Assembly: GCA_035048815.1 (NCBI GenBank)
Contig: JAUCBN010000032.1
Location: 13,789,501 to 13,853,500 of the forward strand
Direction of reading: 5' to 3'
Length of the DNA: 64,000 bases
Source: Abelmoschus esculentus
Lineage: Eukaryota > Streptophyta > Magnoliopsida > Malvales > Malvaceae
Below, piece by piece: positions 1 to 11,605 of this stretch; within the stretch, counting starts at the first letter, position 1, and each line of letters opens with the position of its first letter. Under the pieces are notes generated by a model. It saw only the letters and a program-made list of their open reading frames with translations, searched no databases and was not told where the DNA came from. A program made the position numbers and the translations under genes.

Positions 1-128
1 AGTGCGGCAACGGGAAACTCAACTGTGCTGATCACGCGGCGGCGTTGAAAGGGTCAAAGATTGAGATAGTCGACGGTCCTGATTTAGAAATAAGTGAGAT
101 GAAGAAACTATCCACATGCTCTTGTTAA
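1..128 (+). CDS. 3' end of an unidentified gene (last exon, partial)
   Basis: Reading frame 3 is open from the window edge to a TAA at 126-128 and gives about 41 residues, beginning CGNGKLNCADHAAALKGS and ending KKLSTCSC. The stretch is clearly more GC-rich than the spacer that follows, and the AT-rich non-coding character starts right after the stop, which supports a real coding end. The peptide is hydrophilic and has a cysteine at each end. I do not recognise the family. The start and any upstream exons lie outside the window. Confidence 0.5.
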   Translation, partial: CGNGKLNCADHAAALKGSKIEIVDGPDLEISEMKKLSTCSC

Positions 129-1097
129 TTTCTTTTTTCAAATTAAGAGAATGTTTGGTTTTTTACTCCTTTACACTTATCAGATTTTATATTTTCTTAT
201 GTTTTCTGGCGTTTTTTTAAAGTTTGGTGTTTTATATGCCGTTAGTTTTATTGAAAGAATGAAATATCTGAAATTATAATAAAATTTTATAATCATAATT
301 ATAAATAGAATACATAATTTAGAAGAAAAATTATGATCATTAAAATAAAAATAATTCATATAAGGATTATACAGTAAAATAATTAAAAATTTATATAAAA
401 ACTTAAAAGATAGATTTTAACATTATTATTATAACTTAATTACGTAAAAAAAGATAATTAAAAATATGTATCCAATTTAATTAAAGGTACAAAATAAAAA
501 AATCAACAAAATAATAAATAATTATTATCACAGATCGTATTTTAGGGCCCAAAACTAACACACACTAGATTGTCACAGAAGTATTTTATGATTTTGTGGA
601 CATTGCAACACCCATTCAAACACTCATCATAGTCCAAGTCCGAGAACAAGTACTCTAAAGAGTCTATGACTGGATTGACCCAACGTTTGAGGTTGAAGAC
701 TCATTCAAATCAGATTTGATAAGTCTTTCATAAAAATCGTATCTTTATCTTATATCTTTATAATTTTAGAAACTAATTTAGGATAAAAAATAAAGAGATC
801 AAAAGAAATTTGAACCATCGATGTAAATTATTCTTGGTTGTCATTCTTGGTTGTTGAAAGTAAGGGACTTTAATTATAAATAAAAGTGTACCTCATTTAT
901 CACACATTTATTAAGGAATATAAGAATATTCACTCAAAATCTCTTTAGCTTTTGTTATTTTTTTTTCTTTTAGTTGTTTTTAATTTTTTTAAAATTTTTA
1001 GTATTCTAATTTTGAACGTTTAACTTAGACATTTTAATCAAGAAAAACACATCTAAGATCGTAATTTTAAGTAACTGAGTTCTACAAACGTGACAAT
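129..1097. other. AT-rich intergenic spacer
   Basis: About 970 bases of AT-rich sequence that should include the 3' untranslated part of the preceding gene. I see no coding frame, RNA gene or clear repeat. It ends at the target site of the first Ty3/gypsy element. Confidence 0.6.
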
Positions 1098-1102
1098 ATC
1101 AT
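1098..1102. repeat. Target site duplication, left copy (ATCAT)
   Basis: ATCAT directly precedes the left LTR (TGTAAC...) and recurs at 9237-9241 directly after the right LTR (...GTTACA). A perfect 5-bp duplication is the normal footprint of a Ty3/gypsy integrase. It shows the two LTRs belong to a single insertion whose ends are intact. Confidence 0.9.
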
Positions 1103-1639
1103 TGTAACACCCCGACCCGAAAATCCGTATTTTGAAATTTTCTTCGAAAGTTCAATAATAAAGTCAATTCAAGTCCAAATATAATACGAATAAAATCCAT
1201 TTAAATTAAAACAAAAGCCCAAAATAGTTAAAGTGACCGAAACTCCAAATTACTACAAACTCATTTAAAACGTTGACCCACCTAAAATAACAGAGTTACA
1301 AATATACATATAGGTCTGACAAAGTACTAGCCCACTACATCTATCACTGTACCCTGACACAAAGTCGATGTTGAAATCCAAACCTCGATGGTGCTCCACG
1401 GGATCTGCTTCACTTAACCTACGCACGAAAACAGATTTTGAACGCTGAGCCACACAAGCTCAGTGGATACGCCAAACTCGGCCAACATCATGCATATCAA
1501 AAGCAGTAAAGCATGGTATATAAATCTCGTGCATGATATGATGATCTAGCATGCTCGCCTATCACATGGCATAAAGAAATGTATATTATCGCACACAGCA
1601 TATACAAATCAATCAAGTCAACACACAAGAGTGAGGCCC

Positions 1640-1865
1640 GCGTCCACACAGCATCGGGATCCTACACTCAGGATTGAGGCCGCCCTCAAATCCTATGCCC
1701 GGAATGTTACATCGGACATCTTCGAACGAGGCCGCCCAACGTTCGGAAAGAGTGGAGGCCGCTCAACCAACCCTATGCTCGGAATGTTACATCGAACATC
1801 TTCGAGTGAGGCGGCCCAACACTCGGAATAAAAGTCTTCAATCATCACCCGACATGTTACATCGG
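1640..1865. repeat. Tandem 70-80 bp units inside the LTR (left copy)
   Basis: The phrase ATGTTACATCG recurs near 1703, 1783 and 1853, with flanking text such as GAGGCCGCCCAAC and CTCGGAAT repeated between them, so the spacing is about 80 then 70 bases. The same arrangement is found in the right LTR near 7606-7830. Short frames open in this GC-richer stretch have no resemblance to known proteins and are treated as chance. Confidence 0.65.
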
Positions 1866-2114
1866 ATGACCTTCAACGTGTTGCAACACTTATGAATAGC
1901 CGGATTTCCAACACAAAGGACTCAAACCACACAAATGATCCACCTAGGATCTCATCACAACAAGATATATTAAAGTCTTATCTCAATTAATCTTTCGGAG
2001 TTATAACCTCAACCTTAGCTCGACAATTCATTTCATAGCTTTTAAATTAAAGTATTTAATCATTAAGATCACCGAAGCCTTACATTCTACCCAACTTAGC
2101 CAAAACACACAGGG

Positions 2115-2376
2115 GTATCGATACCCTTAAGTAGGATATCGGAACACCCTGTATCGATACCCACCCAAAGAGAGTATCGAACCAAAGGTATCGAAACAAG
2201 TATCGATACCGTTGACCAACCCCAAAAGTCAATAGAAAGGGGAGGACCCGTTTCGATACAGGTATCGATACAAAAAGTTTCTGGAACCCACGGTATCGAA
2301 ACAAGGTTCGATACCCCTGAACAATAAGCCAAAATATACTCATAGGTATCGATATCGGTAGCCCGAGTATCGATAC
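2115..2376. repeat. Cluster of GTATCGATAC palindromes in the LTR (left copy)
   Basis: Within about 260 bases there are six copies of the palindrome core TATCGAT(A), most as GTATCGATAC, and several half sites (GGTATCGAA, TTCGATAC). The copies are not at a constant spacing, so this is not a simple tandem array. The same cluster lies at 8081-8342 in the other LTR. It could be a protein-binding or enhancer-like region of the element's promoter, but that is inference. Confidence 0.7.
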
Positions 2377-3262
2377 CCCCTGCACTAAAGACGGGTCTGC
2401 ACTTAGAAATTCTAGATTTTCAACCCCAAACTTAATCAAATCGATCCTAAAGTGTTCCTACTCAATATTAATGATGTTTAAAGTGTTTTAACACCAATTT
2501 CCAACTCTTAATCACATTAATACGGATTTCACCATTAACACATATCAAGCTCAAACCAAGCACACACATGCACCAAACCTATATGAATGCTTCTACCATG
2601 ATATGCAAAATAATTAAAAGAGTTGGGAGTACCAACCTTAGCAAGCAACAACAAAACGAACTCTCTCTCTCCCAAGCTTTTTCCTTGCCCAAACTTGAAG
2701 ATGGTGTTTCCAACTTGTTTCTCTACAAGAGGAAGACACTTAACCATTAGCCACCATTTGAGGAGATTCTTGGAACAAAAGGAACTCAAGAAACTGAGAT
2801 TTAGACCCTTAAAACCCCAATCTCGTTCTTATCACAAACCCCAACTCAAAACCCCTTTTTCTCACAAGACCAACATATTTTTACCTCTTTAAATAGATCT
2901 CTAACAACCCTATAACTTTTCCTTCAGCTCAAAACCGAGATTCTCTCTCAAGACTCCAAAGATTCAACCTTTATGCTTCATTTTCTCTTGAGGTTGCAGG
3001 AAAGAAGTTCCCAGCACAATGATTTCCCTCTCTCCAGCACACACACACCAAAACCCTCCCTATTCAACCTATTTAGATAATTACCAAATTATCCTCCACA
3101 TAAAACTCTCAAGGCCCAAAATCTCTTAAGTCCAACAACTAAACAAGCCCAACAAAACCCAACACAAAACCGAGGCCCAAAACCACTAAATTCGAGACCA
3201 AAACCGAAACTCATAACTCTCAAGTTAACCTGACACTCGGATCCGAATCCGGGTCGTTACAA

Positions 3263-3276
3263 CTCTCCCCTCCTTT
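3263..3276 (-). other. Polypurine tract of the first Ty3/gypsy element
   Basis: On the - strand the sequence just before the 3' LTR is AAAGGAGGGGAGAG, one base away from the LTR edge. This is the expected position and composition for the primer of plus-strand DNA synthesis, and it fixes the element's direction. Confidence 0.85.
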
Positions 3277-3730
3277 AAGAAAATTTCGTCCTCGAAATTT
3301 ACCTAAGAGAAACAAGTGCAAAAAGAGCAACCTCATACGGTCCTATAAACCTTGAACTTAAGTTGTTTTTCCTTCCAAACGGATGATCTCTTTCACAGTG
3401 ACACTTTCAAGAACACTTTTCTTCCACCTTATACTCTATTTTTGTCAGTTTCAAATCTGCATATGATTTCTGCCTATCCAAAGTTGTCCTTAACTGATCA
3501 CAAATCAACTTCCATTTATCGGTAGTCTCCTTAAGCATAACTGACATCAATATCAATTCTAACATGCTTCAACCCAATAAAACCAAATTATGTATTTTCT
3601 GTCATTCAAAGCCTCATACGGAACTATCTAAATACTCGACTGATAACTGTTGTTATACGCAACCTCAACCAACGGTAGGTGCTTCTCTCAAGTATCCTGA
3701 AAATCAAAGATACAACATCGCAGCATATCC

Positions 3731-4200
3731 TCAAGAATCTGAACAACTCTCTGACTGCCCATCTGACTGAGGATGATATGAAGTACTGAAATTCAAACGG
3801 CTACCCAAAGCACTGTGCAAACACTCCCCAAATCTGATTATGAATCTCAAATCTCTGTCGAACACAATCGATTTCAGTATACCATACAGTCTCACAATCC
3901 CACTGACGTACAATTTTACCAGCTGACATAACAAGTAAGTCGTATGAACAACAATAAAATGAGCACACTTCATGAGGCGATCAACTATAACCCAAACTGA
4001 TGTTCTTCTTTCAACGACAAACCGGATACAAAATCTATGGCGGTATTTTCTCACTTCTCATTTTTATTCGGAAATCTTCAACGACTATAACAAACCAGAC
4101 AAAAACTGATATTCTGCTTTAACCCTCTGACAAACCATATACTTACTCACATAGTCGGTAACATCTCTCTTCAGACCAAGTCAAAAATATTCATCCTACA
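3731..4200 (-). pseudogene. Integrase remnant of the first Ty3/gypsy element
   Basis: An open stretch at 3731-4054 encodes an integrase core. Recognisable blocks are VIVDRLMKCAHF with the first catalytic Asp, VFDRDLRF with the second, and YHPQSDGQSE with the catalytic Glu; these fit the D,D-35-E pattern of Ty3/gypsy integrases. The frame ends soon after the Glu, so the C-terminal DNA-binding part is missing or scrambled. Upstream sequence to about 4200 is similar but out of frame. It lies downstream of reverse transcriptase in element sense, as expected. Not functional. Confidence 0.8.
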
Positions 4201-4549
4201 ACCCACGGTATATTTTTCATACTACCTAGACATGTAACAAAAGGACTACTGTGCGCTTCGATCCGAATCATACATCTTCAATCACTGTTATTCAACATAA
4301 CCACTCTGTCTCTGAAACACAGTACACCATTATCTCTGAACTATACTCTGTAGATCATCCTTCGATTATATCTTGTACGTGAGGTACCAAAGATCCATCT
4401 GATAACTGTTTCTCTCTAACCAACTGACTCAAAATAGTTCTAACCTGAAGCTCGACTACCAAACCACCATCATCTGATAAGTTCAATCTAGCAAACATAA
4501 CTCTCAACTCAACGATTGCTTTCCTATTTAGAGCATCTGTCAGTATGTT

Positions 4550-4998
4550 GACTTTACCCGAATGGTACTAAATCTTGAGGTCATAGTCCTTCTATGATTC
4601 AAGTCATCTATTCTGCCTCGGATTCAACTCTCTCTATGTCATCAGATACTTCAACTCTTGTAACCTGTGTACACTGTGCATCTTTCACCATATAAATAAT
4701 GCCTCAATCTTCAAGACAACCACAACTGTGGCTAGTTCTACATCACGGGTCGAATATTTGTGCTCATGGTTCTTCAACTGTCTCAAAACGTAAGCTATAA
4801 CTCTTTCGTCTTTCATATACACACAACCTAGCCCTACATACGAAGCATCACTGTAGATCATTTACTCTTTCCCTAACACTAGCCGTATCAAAATCAACAC
4901 ATCTGTCAAAACTTCTTTCAGTTTCTCAAAGGCTTGTCGTCTTGCATCTGACCACTCAAACTGAACATTCTTCTGAAGCAATTTAGTCAAAGGAACCA
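4550..4998 (-). pseudogene. RNase H remnant of the first Ty3/gypsy element
   Basis: The - strand around 4740-4870 reads MIYSDASYVGLGCVYMKD followed by ERVIAYVLRQLKNHE, the RNase H segment that follows reverse transcriptase in Ty3/gypsy elements; the Asp of SDAS is a catalytic residue. Frames are broken by stops on both sides. It continues directly from the reverse transcriptase at 4999. Confidence 0.65.
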
Positions 4999-5925
4999 TT
5001 ACTTTAAAAATCCATTCACAAACCTCTTATAGTAACCTGATAAGCTTAGGAAATTATGAATCTTCATGACGGACTTCGGTTGCTTCCAACTCACAATCGC
5101 TTCTATCTTCTTAGGATCTACTTTAATCCCTTCTGCTGACACTACATGTCCTGAGAAAACAACTTTTCTAATCCAGAACTCCCACTCGCTCAACTTGGTA
5201 TACAACCGATGATCCAACAAGGTCTGCAATACTAACCTTAAGTTTCTGTCAGAGTCTTCCTCAGTACGTGAGTACACTGACATGTCATCAATGAACATAA
5301 CTACAAACTGATACAAGTGCTTGCAGAAAATTCTGTTCACTATGTCCCTGAAAAACAGCTGGTGCACGAGCCAACCCGAAAGGCATAACTAGAAACTAAT
5401 GGTGACCATACTTTGTACGAAAAACTGTCTTCAGCACATCGACTTCTTTTACCTTCAACTGATAATACTCTGATCTCAAGACTATCTTGGAAACACGGTA
5501 ACACCTCTAAGCTGATCAAACATATCATAAATTCTCGATAGTGGATACCGATTCTTCACAGTCAACTGATTCAACTATTTGTAATCGATGCACATCCTCA
5601 TACTATCGTCTTTCTTCCTCATAAACAACACGGGTGCACCCTAAGGCAAAGAGCTCGATCGGATAAAACCTCTATCTAATAGTTCTTGCAACTGAGTCTT
5701 CAATTCTTTTAGTTCTTTTGGTGCCATACAATACGGAGCAATCGAAAAAGGAGCAGAATCTAAACACATCTTCATGGAAAACTCAACCTCTCTGTCAGGT
5801 GGTGAACCAGACAACTCTTTTGGAGATACACTCAAAAGAAAATCACACACTGTTCTAATATCCTGCAGTCTGGCTTCATTCATGTTCGGGTTCATCAAAT
5901 ATGCTAGGTATGCCTCATAGCCCAA
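4999..5925 (-). pseudogene. Reverse transcriptase remnant of the first Ty3/gypsy element
   Basis: Three - strand open pieces carry the N-terminal linker (PPDREVEF, MAPKELKELKTQL, at 5641-5925), the middle (around 5340-5640, frameshifted) and the catalytic palm (4999-5367) with FIDDMSVYS. The usual box has two Asp residues after a Val or Ile, and FIDD keeps both. The text SAEGIKVDPKKIEAIVSW that follows is the thumb region of this family. Several stops and frame changes separate the pieces, so no full enzyme can be made. Confidence 0.85.
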
Positions 5926-6240
5926 CTCAACTAACCTCTAAGCCTCTAGAGTCGAAACAACATTCAATAAGAACTCCACATTCTCACTCACAATCACAAC
6001 CTCATGGTCTTCTGCTAGCCTCAAATAAATCCTCTTGGTCTCAAAGTCTATTCTAGCCCTATGTTCTGTCAGTCAATCCATATCAAAAATCACATCACGA
6101 CCGTAAAATGACAATTCCATCATATCAACTGGGAACACATACCTCTGAACTATCAACGGACATCGTCTATACCTCTTTCTGACCACTGCGGTATCTCTGA
6201 AGAATTAGTAACACTAACACTAACACCTATATCTAGTGTC
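5926..6240 (-). pseudogene. Protease C-terminal remnant of the first Ty3/gypsy element
   Basis: The - strand reads through fragments resembling the end of the retroelement aspartic protease and its link to reverse transcriptase, including MMELSFYGRDVIFDMD and ARIDFETKRIYLRL, followed by VVIVSENVEFLLNVVSTLEA. The N-terminal half with the active-site Asp was not found. Stops lie within these phrases. Confidence 0.65.
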
Positions 6241-6299
6241 CCACAAGGTATATCCAACATCCTAGCATGCTCACTCAGGAAACATTACCGGTGGGTTAG

Positions 6300-6730
6300 T
6301 TGTCAGATAGGGTCCGGATCTCTTCCCTCAACCTCTCAGAAACCTCTTACACTTTATCTTCTCTGTAGCTATCAACTCGGGTGCATATCTACTCAGCTGT
6401 AGGAACTTCTATTCATACTCAAAAACCGTACTATTACCTTGCACAAGAGGGCTGAACTGATCTCTCAACAGGCCGATGTGAATCTCGCCTGTATACTTTT
6501 TCTCAAACTCATCCAAAAAGTCATCCCATGCCGACTGACCGGAAAACTACTCCATTTCAACTGTTTCCCCAACACTCTCTTGCATTACTATTCAGAAGCG
6601 ATAATACACATGCCAGCTCATTCTCTGATCTCAACCTTATCTATTTCAAGATCCAACAAGTGTCATGAAGCCACTGATCCACTCTCACAAGATTATCTTA
6701 GCCAGAACCCAAGAAATCCGTAGCATCCTA
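6300..6730 (-). pseudogene. Gag remnant of the first Ty3/gypsy element
   Basis: Fragments of the retrotransposon gag domain are readable in shifting - strand frames: IRLRSENELACVLSLL near 6600-6660, then EKKYTGEIHIGLLRDQF-like and KFLQLSRYAPELIATEK-like text between 6340 and 6520. The order is that of gypsy gag. Multiple stops and frame changes are present. The C-terminal zinc knuckle is missing: protease-like sequence follows almost at once, pointing to an internal deletion. Confidence 0.65.
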
Positions 6731-7027
6731 CTTGTGAACCCTCTCGATAGGTGCCTCACTTGGGGTAGGTGCATGCCTCAGAATAGCCTTCGCTATCCGA
6801 TCCAAAGCACGGTGCAAATGGGCGAAATGATTCACCCCTTGCCTAACCCCTCACTCAAACTCGTCCACACCATGCACAGACAACAACAACAACAACAACA
6901 AACAGAAGTACACCATCGAAATTTCAGCTTTAAGGAAGGTACGCTATTGACTCGTGGGCCATACTTGTCTAACACCTATACAACACACTAGACTCCCCCG
7001 GGGACTCCTAAAACCGACTCAACCTGG

Positions 7028-7039
7028 GCTCTGATACCA
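7028..7039 (-). other. Primer binding site (initiator tRNA-Met)
   Basis: On the - strand the sequence TGGTATCAGAGC lies five bases inside the right LTR edge. This is the standard primer binding site complementary to the 3' end of plant initiator tRNA-Met, used by many plant LTR retrotransposons. It identifies the right LTR as the 5' LTR. Confidence 0.92.
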
Positions 7040-7044
7040 CTAAA

Positions 7045-9236
7045 TGTAACATCCCGACTCGGATGTCACATTGGGCCTCCGGCCCAAAACCCGTATTTTA
7101 AAATTTCCTTCGAAAGTCCAATAATAAAGTCAATTCAAGTCCAAATATAATACGAATAAAATCCATTTAAATTAAAACAAAAGCCCAAAATAGTTAAAGT
7201 GACCGAAACTCCAAATTACTACAAACTCATTTAAAACGTTGACCCACTTAAAATAACAGAGTTACAAATATACATATAGGTCTGACAAAGTACTAGCCCA
7301 CTACATCTATCACTGTACCCTGACACAAAGTCGATGCTGAAATCCAAACCTCGATGGTGCTCCACGGGATCTGCTTCACTTAACCTACGTACGAAAACAG
7401 ATTTCGAACGCTGAGCCACACAAGCTCAGTGGATACGCCAAACTCGGCCAACATCATACATATCAAAAGCAGTAAAGCATGGCATATAAATCTCATGCAT
7501 GATATGATGATCTAGCATGCTTGCCTATCACATGGCATAAAGAAATGTATATTATCGCACACAGCATATACAAATCAATCAAGTCAACACACAAGAGTGA
7601 GGCCCGCGTCCACACAGCATCGGGATCTTACACTCAGGATTGAGGCCGCCCTCAAATCTTATGCCCGGAATATTACATCAGACATCTTCGAACGAGGTCG
7701 CCCAATGTTCGGAAAGGGTGGAGGCCACGCAACCAACCCTATGCTCGGAATGTTACATCGAACATCTTCGAGTGAGGCCGCCCAACACTCGGAATAAAAG
7801 TCTTTAATCATCACCCGGCATGTTACATCGGATGGTCTTCAACGTGTTGCAACACTTATGGATATCCGGATTTCCAACACAAAGGACTCAAACCACACAA
7901 ATGATCCACCTAGGATCTCATCACAACAAGATATATTAAAGTCTTATCTCAATTAATCTTTCGGAGTTATAACCTCAACCTTAGCTCGACAATTCATTTC
8001 ATAGCTTTTAAATTAAAGTATTTATTCATTAAGATCATCGAAGCCTTACATTCTACCCAACTTAGCCAAAACACACAGGGGTATCGATACCCTTAAGTAG
8101 GGTATCGGAACACCCTGTATCGATACCCACCCAAAGAGGGTATTGAACCACAGGTATCGAAACAAGTATCGATACCGTTGACCAACCCCAAAAGTCAACA
8201 GAAAAGGGAGGACCTGTTTCGATACAGGTATCGATACAAAAAGTTTCTGGAACCCACGATATCGAAACAAGGTTCGATACCCCTGAACAATAAGCCAAAA
8301 TATACTCATAGGTATCGATATCGGTAGCCCGAGTATCGATACCCCCTACACTAAAGACGGGTCTGCACTTAGAAATTCTAGATTTTCAACCCCAAACTTA
8401 ATCAAATCGATCCTAAAGTGTTCCTACTCAATATTAATGATGTTTAAAGTGTTTTAACACTAATTTCCAACTCTTAATCACATTAATACGGATTCCACCA
8501 TTAACACATATCAAGCTCAAACCAAGCACACACATGCACCAAACCTATATGAATGCTTCTACCATGATATGCAAAATAATTAAAAGAGTTGGGAGTACCA
8601 ACCTTAGCAAGCAACAACAAAATGAACTCTCTCTCTCCCAAGCTTTTTCCTTGCCCAAACTTGAAGATGGTGTTTCCAACTTGTTTCTCTACAAGAGGAA
8701 AACACTTAACCATTAGCCACCATTTGAGGAGATTCTTGGAACAAAGGAACTCAAGAAACTGAGATTTAGACCCTTAAAACCCCAATCTCGTTCTTATCAC
8801 AAACCCCAACTCAAAACCCCTTTTTCTCACAAGACCAACACATTTTTACCTCTTTAGATAGATCTCTAACAACCCTATAACTTTTCCTTCAGCTCAAAAC
8901 TGAGATTCTCTCTCAAGACTCCAAAGATTCAACCTTTATGCTTCATTTTCTCTTGAGGTTGCAGGGAAGAAGATGAAAGAAGTTCCCAGCACAATGATTT
9001 CCCTCTCTCCAGCACACACACACCAAAACCCTCCCTATTCAACCTATTTAGATAATTACCAAATTATCCTCCACATAAAACTCTCAAGGCCCAAAATCTC
9101 TTAAGTCTAACAACTAAAAAAGCCTAACAAAACCCAACACAAAACCGAGGCCCAAAACCACTAAATTCGAGACCAAAACCGAAACTCATAACTCTCAGGT
9201 TAACCCGACACTTGAATCCGAATCCGGGTCGTTACA
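7045..9236 (-). repeat. 5' LTR of the first Ty3/gypsy element (right copy)
   Basis: It runs from TGTAAC to GTTACA and is followed by the ATCAT duplication (9237-9241). It carries the same internal landmarks as the left LTR: tandem units at about 7606-7830 and palindromes at 8081-8342. In element sense the transcription start should lie inside it. Small frames on both strands are repeat-derived and have no recognisable product. Confidence 0.9.
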
Positions 9237-9241
9237 ATCAT

Positions 9242-9751
9242 ATTTTAAATACGTTAATAACATAATAATTTTTTATTTGATTTCAGTGATTATACTTGCA
9301 TAACTAAGAATAGTGAATGATAATATTTTAGGTTGAGAGTAAGTTTATAGATTTTTAAAATGTAGATTTATAAAAAATTTTATAAAAATAAAATTTAATA
9401 AAAATATATAAAAATTTAAAAATAAATCTTATAAAATTTTTAAGTAAACAATTGTTCTTTCAAATTCCTCCATCTATCTCTAAATATAATATTAACGCAC
9501 ATTAAAAAACGTCATTATTTATAACATTAAAGAAAAAAATGTCTTGTAGACTAAAAATATACGTATTGGAAACTAAAAAAAAATCAAATTATACTAAAAA
9601 GACTGTTTGGAAAAATAAATATTATAAGTATTTTTATATAATCTAATTTTTTTTTAATTTGTAAAATAATTTACATCCAAAGAATAAAAAAAATCATGTC
9701 ATAGCTTTAAACTAAATTAATAAAAATTTAATAAATAAATTATAACATAAG
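9242..9751. other. AT-rich spacer
   Basis: About 500 bases of AT-rich sequence between the two gypsy elements. I see no coding or structural feature in it. Confidence 0.5.
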
Positions 9752-9996
9752 CAGGGATGATAACGAGTTTAATTAACTGGCAAGTTATTCAAATTCAATT
9801 CAAAGTTTTAACAAGTCAAATTAAACTGGTTTAAACTCGATTTTAAACGCTTGTTAATAGACCCACAATAAGTATATATATGTTTTCACTTGTATATTTC
9901 AATGTTATTAACTTGTTATAAGATAAATACTTGAAATCTCTTTTTCTTCATAGATTTGTATAATTTAAAAAATATACTACGATTATTATAGACTTC
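9752..9996. repeat. Possible left part of a hAT-type MITE split by the Ogre-like element
   Basis: It starts CAGGGATGATAACGAG, close to the TIR of the intact MITE at 33057 (TAGGGATGAG), and continues with similar AT-rich text. The matching right part of the MITE (AAACTTAAAAATAAATC... to about 24865) lies directly beyond the other end of the large element. Similarity on this left side is only moderate and no target duplication is visible. Confidence 0.35.
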
Positions 9997-11592
9997 AAAG
10001 TGACTAATCCTAAAAGGCTCTAATTTAATTAATCTAAGTGTAATTAAGTGTCACCTAAACATACATACTATATGACTTTAAAAATGCAAACATAATAAAT
10101 AATTAAATACAACAAATAAATACAATAAAGTAAACAAAAAGATGAAGGAACTAAGTTACTTTCGATTAAAACATGAGAGCTCGAAACAACATTGGGAGGT
10201 TCACTTGAAACAATAAGACTTACATAATAAAGGGCAAAAATTAAAAAGGCCAAAAAAGATTAAGCATGAATTAGACTTAATTAGATTATGGTAAATTAAT
10301 TTTAAATTTAGAAATTTTTTAATTAAATTCACTTAATCATTTAATTAAATTAATCCTAAGTTTTAAAAAAATAAATTAGCCCTAGTTAAAGTCTAAATTA
10401 ATCAAATTTTAGGCCAAGGGTTCAATTTAGGGTCAAATAGATTTAATTAGATTAAATTAATTTTAAATCCAACTTCGAAATTAAATTAAATTCAATTAAG
10501 AACCTAATTAAATTATTTCTAAGTATTAAAAATTAAATTAATATCTAATTAACATCTAAAATAATTAAATTTTGAGTTTGGGGTTCAATTAGGGGTTCAA
10601 TTAAATGAAATTTGAGGTTTTAAGGGTTAAATTGAGGATATGAGGACTAAATTGAACTACACTTCAAAGCTCGAGGGACCAAGGGAGTAATTTCCCTTGT
10701 TTTCACACAAACACCAAAAACCTAGAAAATTAGCCCAATTTGGATCAAAACACTCAAGTTTGCTTGGTGTTCTCAAGAACAAGGATGAATACCAAGAACT
10801 TCAACCAAGAACCTCTATGGCTTCCACCTTCTTATCCAACGCCGCCACACTCCGACGACATCAACATGTTCGCCGGCCACCGCATATGAATCCCCGACTT
10901 CCGACGCTCTTCTCTGGTGACCGTTTCCGGTGCCGAAAACTTCACCGGAATCTTTAAAAACACTATAAAACCTACCGGAAACCTCATTTTTCATGATCTA
11001 AACACTAAAATGTATCAAAATCGACCCTAAAACATCTCTTAGCCATTGGATTTCGCTCAAACAACACCAAATTCAACCAGATTCACAAGAATCTAACACC
11101 CCTCTCAACTTTAAATTAATCTTTAAACCTAAGTCAATCAAGTGAATTTTATTAACTGAGATTTAAGTGTTTGATCTAAAAAGTTTCTTTTTTATCCTAA
11201 ACACACAATCTACAGTAATGAACCACTAAAATTAAACGTAAACCTTACCTCGAACGTGTTTGATCACCTCCGATAACGCTTCTCCACTTCAAAAATCAAA
11301 TTCTACCGCTTTGTTCTTCCTCATTTAGCCCAAAAACAGGAAAGAAACTGAACTCCCCACCTCTCTGCCTCTGTCTTTCGTTTTCCCCTCAAAACGTAAC
11401 CTCCCCTTTATTTTCTATTTTTCTTAATTTTTAACCCACTCCAAGAGTCTCTCAACCGCAGGTAACTTCCATGTTCCTTATCTTTTTTTTTAATTTTGTT
11501 TTATTATTATTTTTATCATTTTTTATTCATTATTATTATTTATATATCATCATATATTTACTTAGGCCTTAGACCAAAATTCGTGTATGACA
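9997..11592 (-). repeat. 3' LTR of the Ogre-type element, outer end missing
   Basis: It matches 23034-24647 closely and ends in ...GTATGACA (the - strand start TGTC). On its outer side similarity stops abruptly at AAAGTGACTAATCC, whereas the right LTR continues 849 bases further to 22185. The missing part corresponds to the 3' end of the LTR in element sense. Comparing the first 500 bases with the other LTR I count about nine differences. Confidence 0.8.
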
Positions 11593-11593
11593 G

Positions 11594-11605
11594 TTGCCCC
11601 TCTTT
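11594..11605 (-). other. Polypurine tract of the Ogre-type element
   Basis: On the - strand AAAGAGGGGCAA lies one base before the LTR start TGTCATAC. Position and composition fit the plus-strand primer and fix the direction of the element. Confidence 0.8.

Larger units (their letters stand above)
1103..3261 (-). repeat. 3' LTR of the first Ty3/gypsy element (left copy)
   Basis: It begins TGTAAC and ends GTTACA, and matches 7045-9236 along its whole length. In about 420 bases compared by eye near its left part I count roughly nine differences, mostly C/T or G/A. The right copy has about 25 extra bases near the start (around 7060-7085) and a short extra segment near 8970. Within the LTR are a set of 70-80 bp tandem units and a cluster of GTATCGATAC palindromes, listed separately. 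Confidence 0.9.
1103..9236 (-). mobile_element. Ty3/gypsy LTR retrotransposon, 8.1 kb, chromovirus (Tekay-like), defective
   Basis: Two direct repeats of 2159 and 2192 bp bracket a 3.8-kb internal part. The element reads on the - strand: a primer binding site for initiator tRNA-Met lies beside the right LTR and a polypurine tract beside the left LTR. Between them, in - strand order, come gag, protease, reverse transcriptase, RNase H and integrase remnants, the Ty3/gypsy gene order. Phrases such as MAPKELKELKTQLQEL are typical of Tekay/Del-type chromoviruses. The internal part is short because the gag end, zinc knuckle and protease start appear to be missing, and stops and frameshifts break every frame. 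ATCAT flanks both ends. Confidence 0.92.

Noticed and set aside
1631..1895. Short + strand frames in the LTR (and near 7597)
   Set aside because: They come from the 70-80 bp tandem units; no start context or homology supports translation.
2080..2439. A 119-codon - strand frame in the LTR and its twin near 8046-8309
   Set aside because: The peptide is made of YRYLFRYL-type words produced by reading the GTATCGATAC palindromes. It has no domain and differs by frame breaks between the LTRs.
10697..10957. Small frame in the left Ogre-type LTR, with relatives at 23692-24033
   Set aside because: It lies within LTR sequence, is not conserved in frame between the two LTRs and resembles no protein.
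10001..11592. LTR of the Ogre-type element taken as only 1.6 kb with TG at 10001
   Set aside because: No primer site lies next to 23038, whereas a primer-like sequence and TGTC/GACA ends occur at 22185, and the would-be 5-bp flanks do not match.
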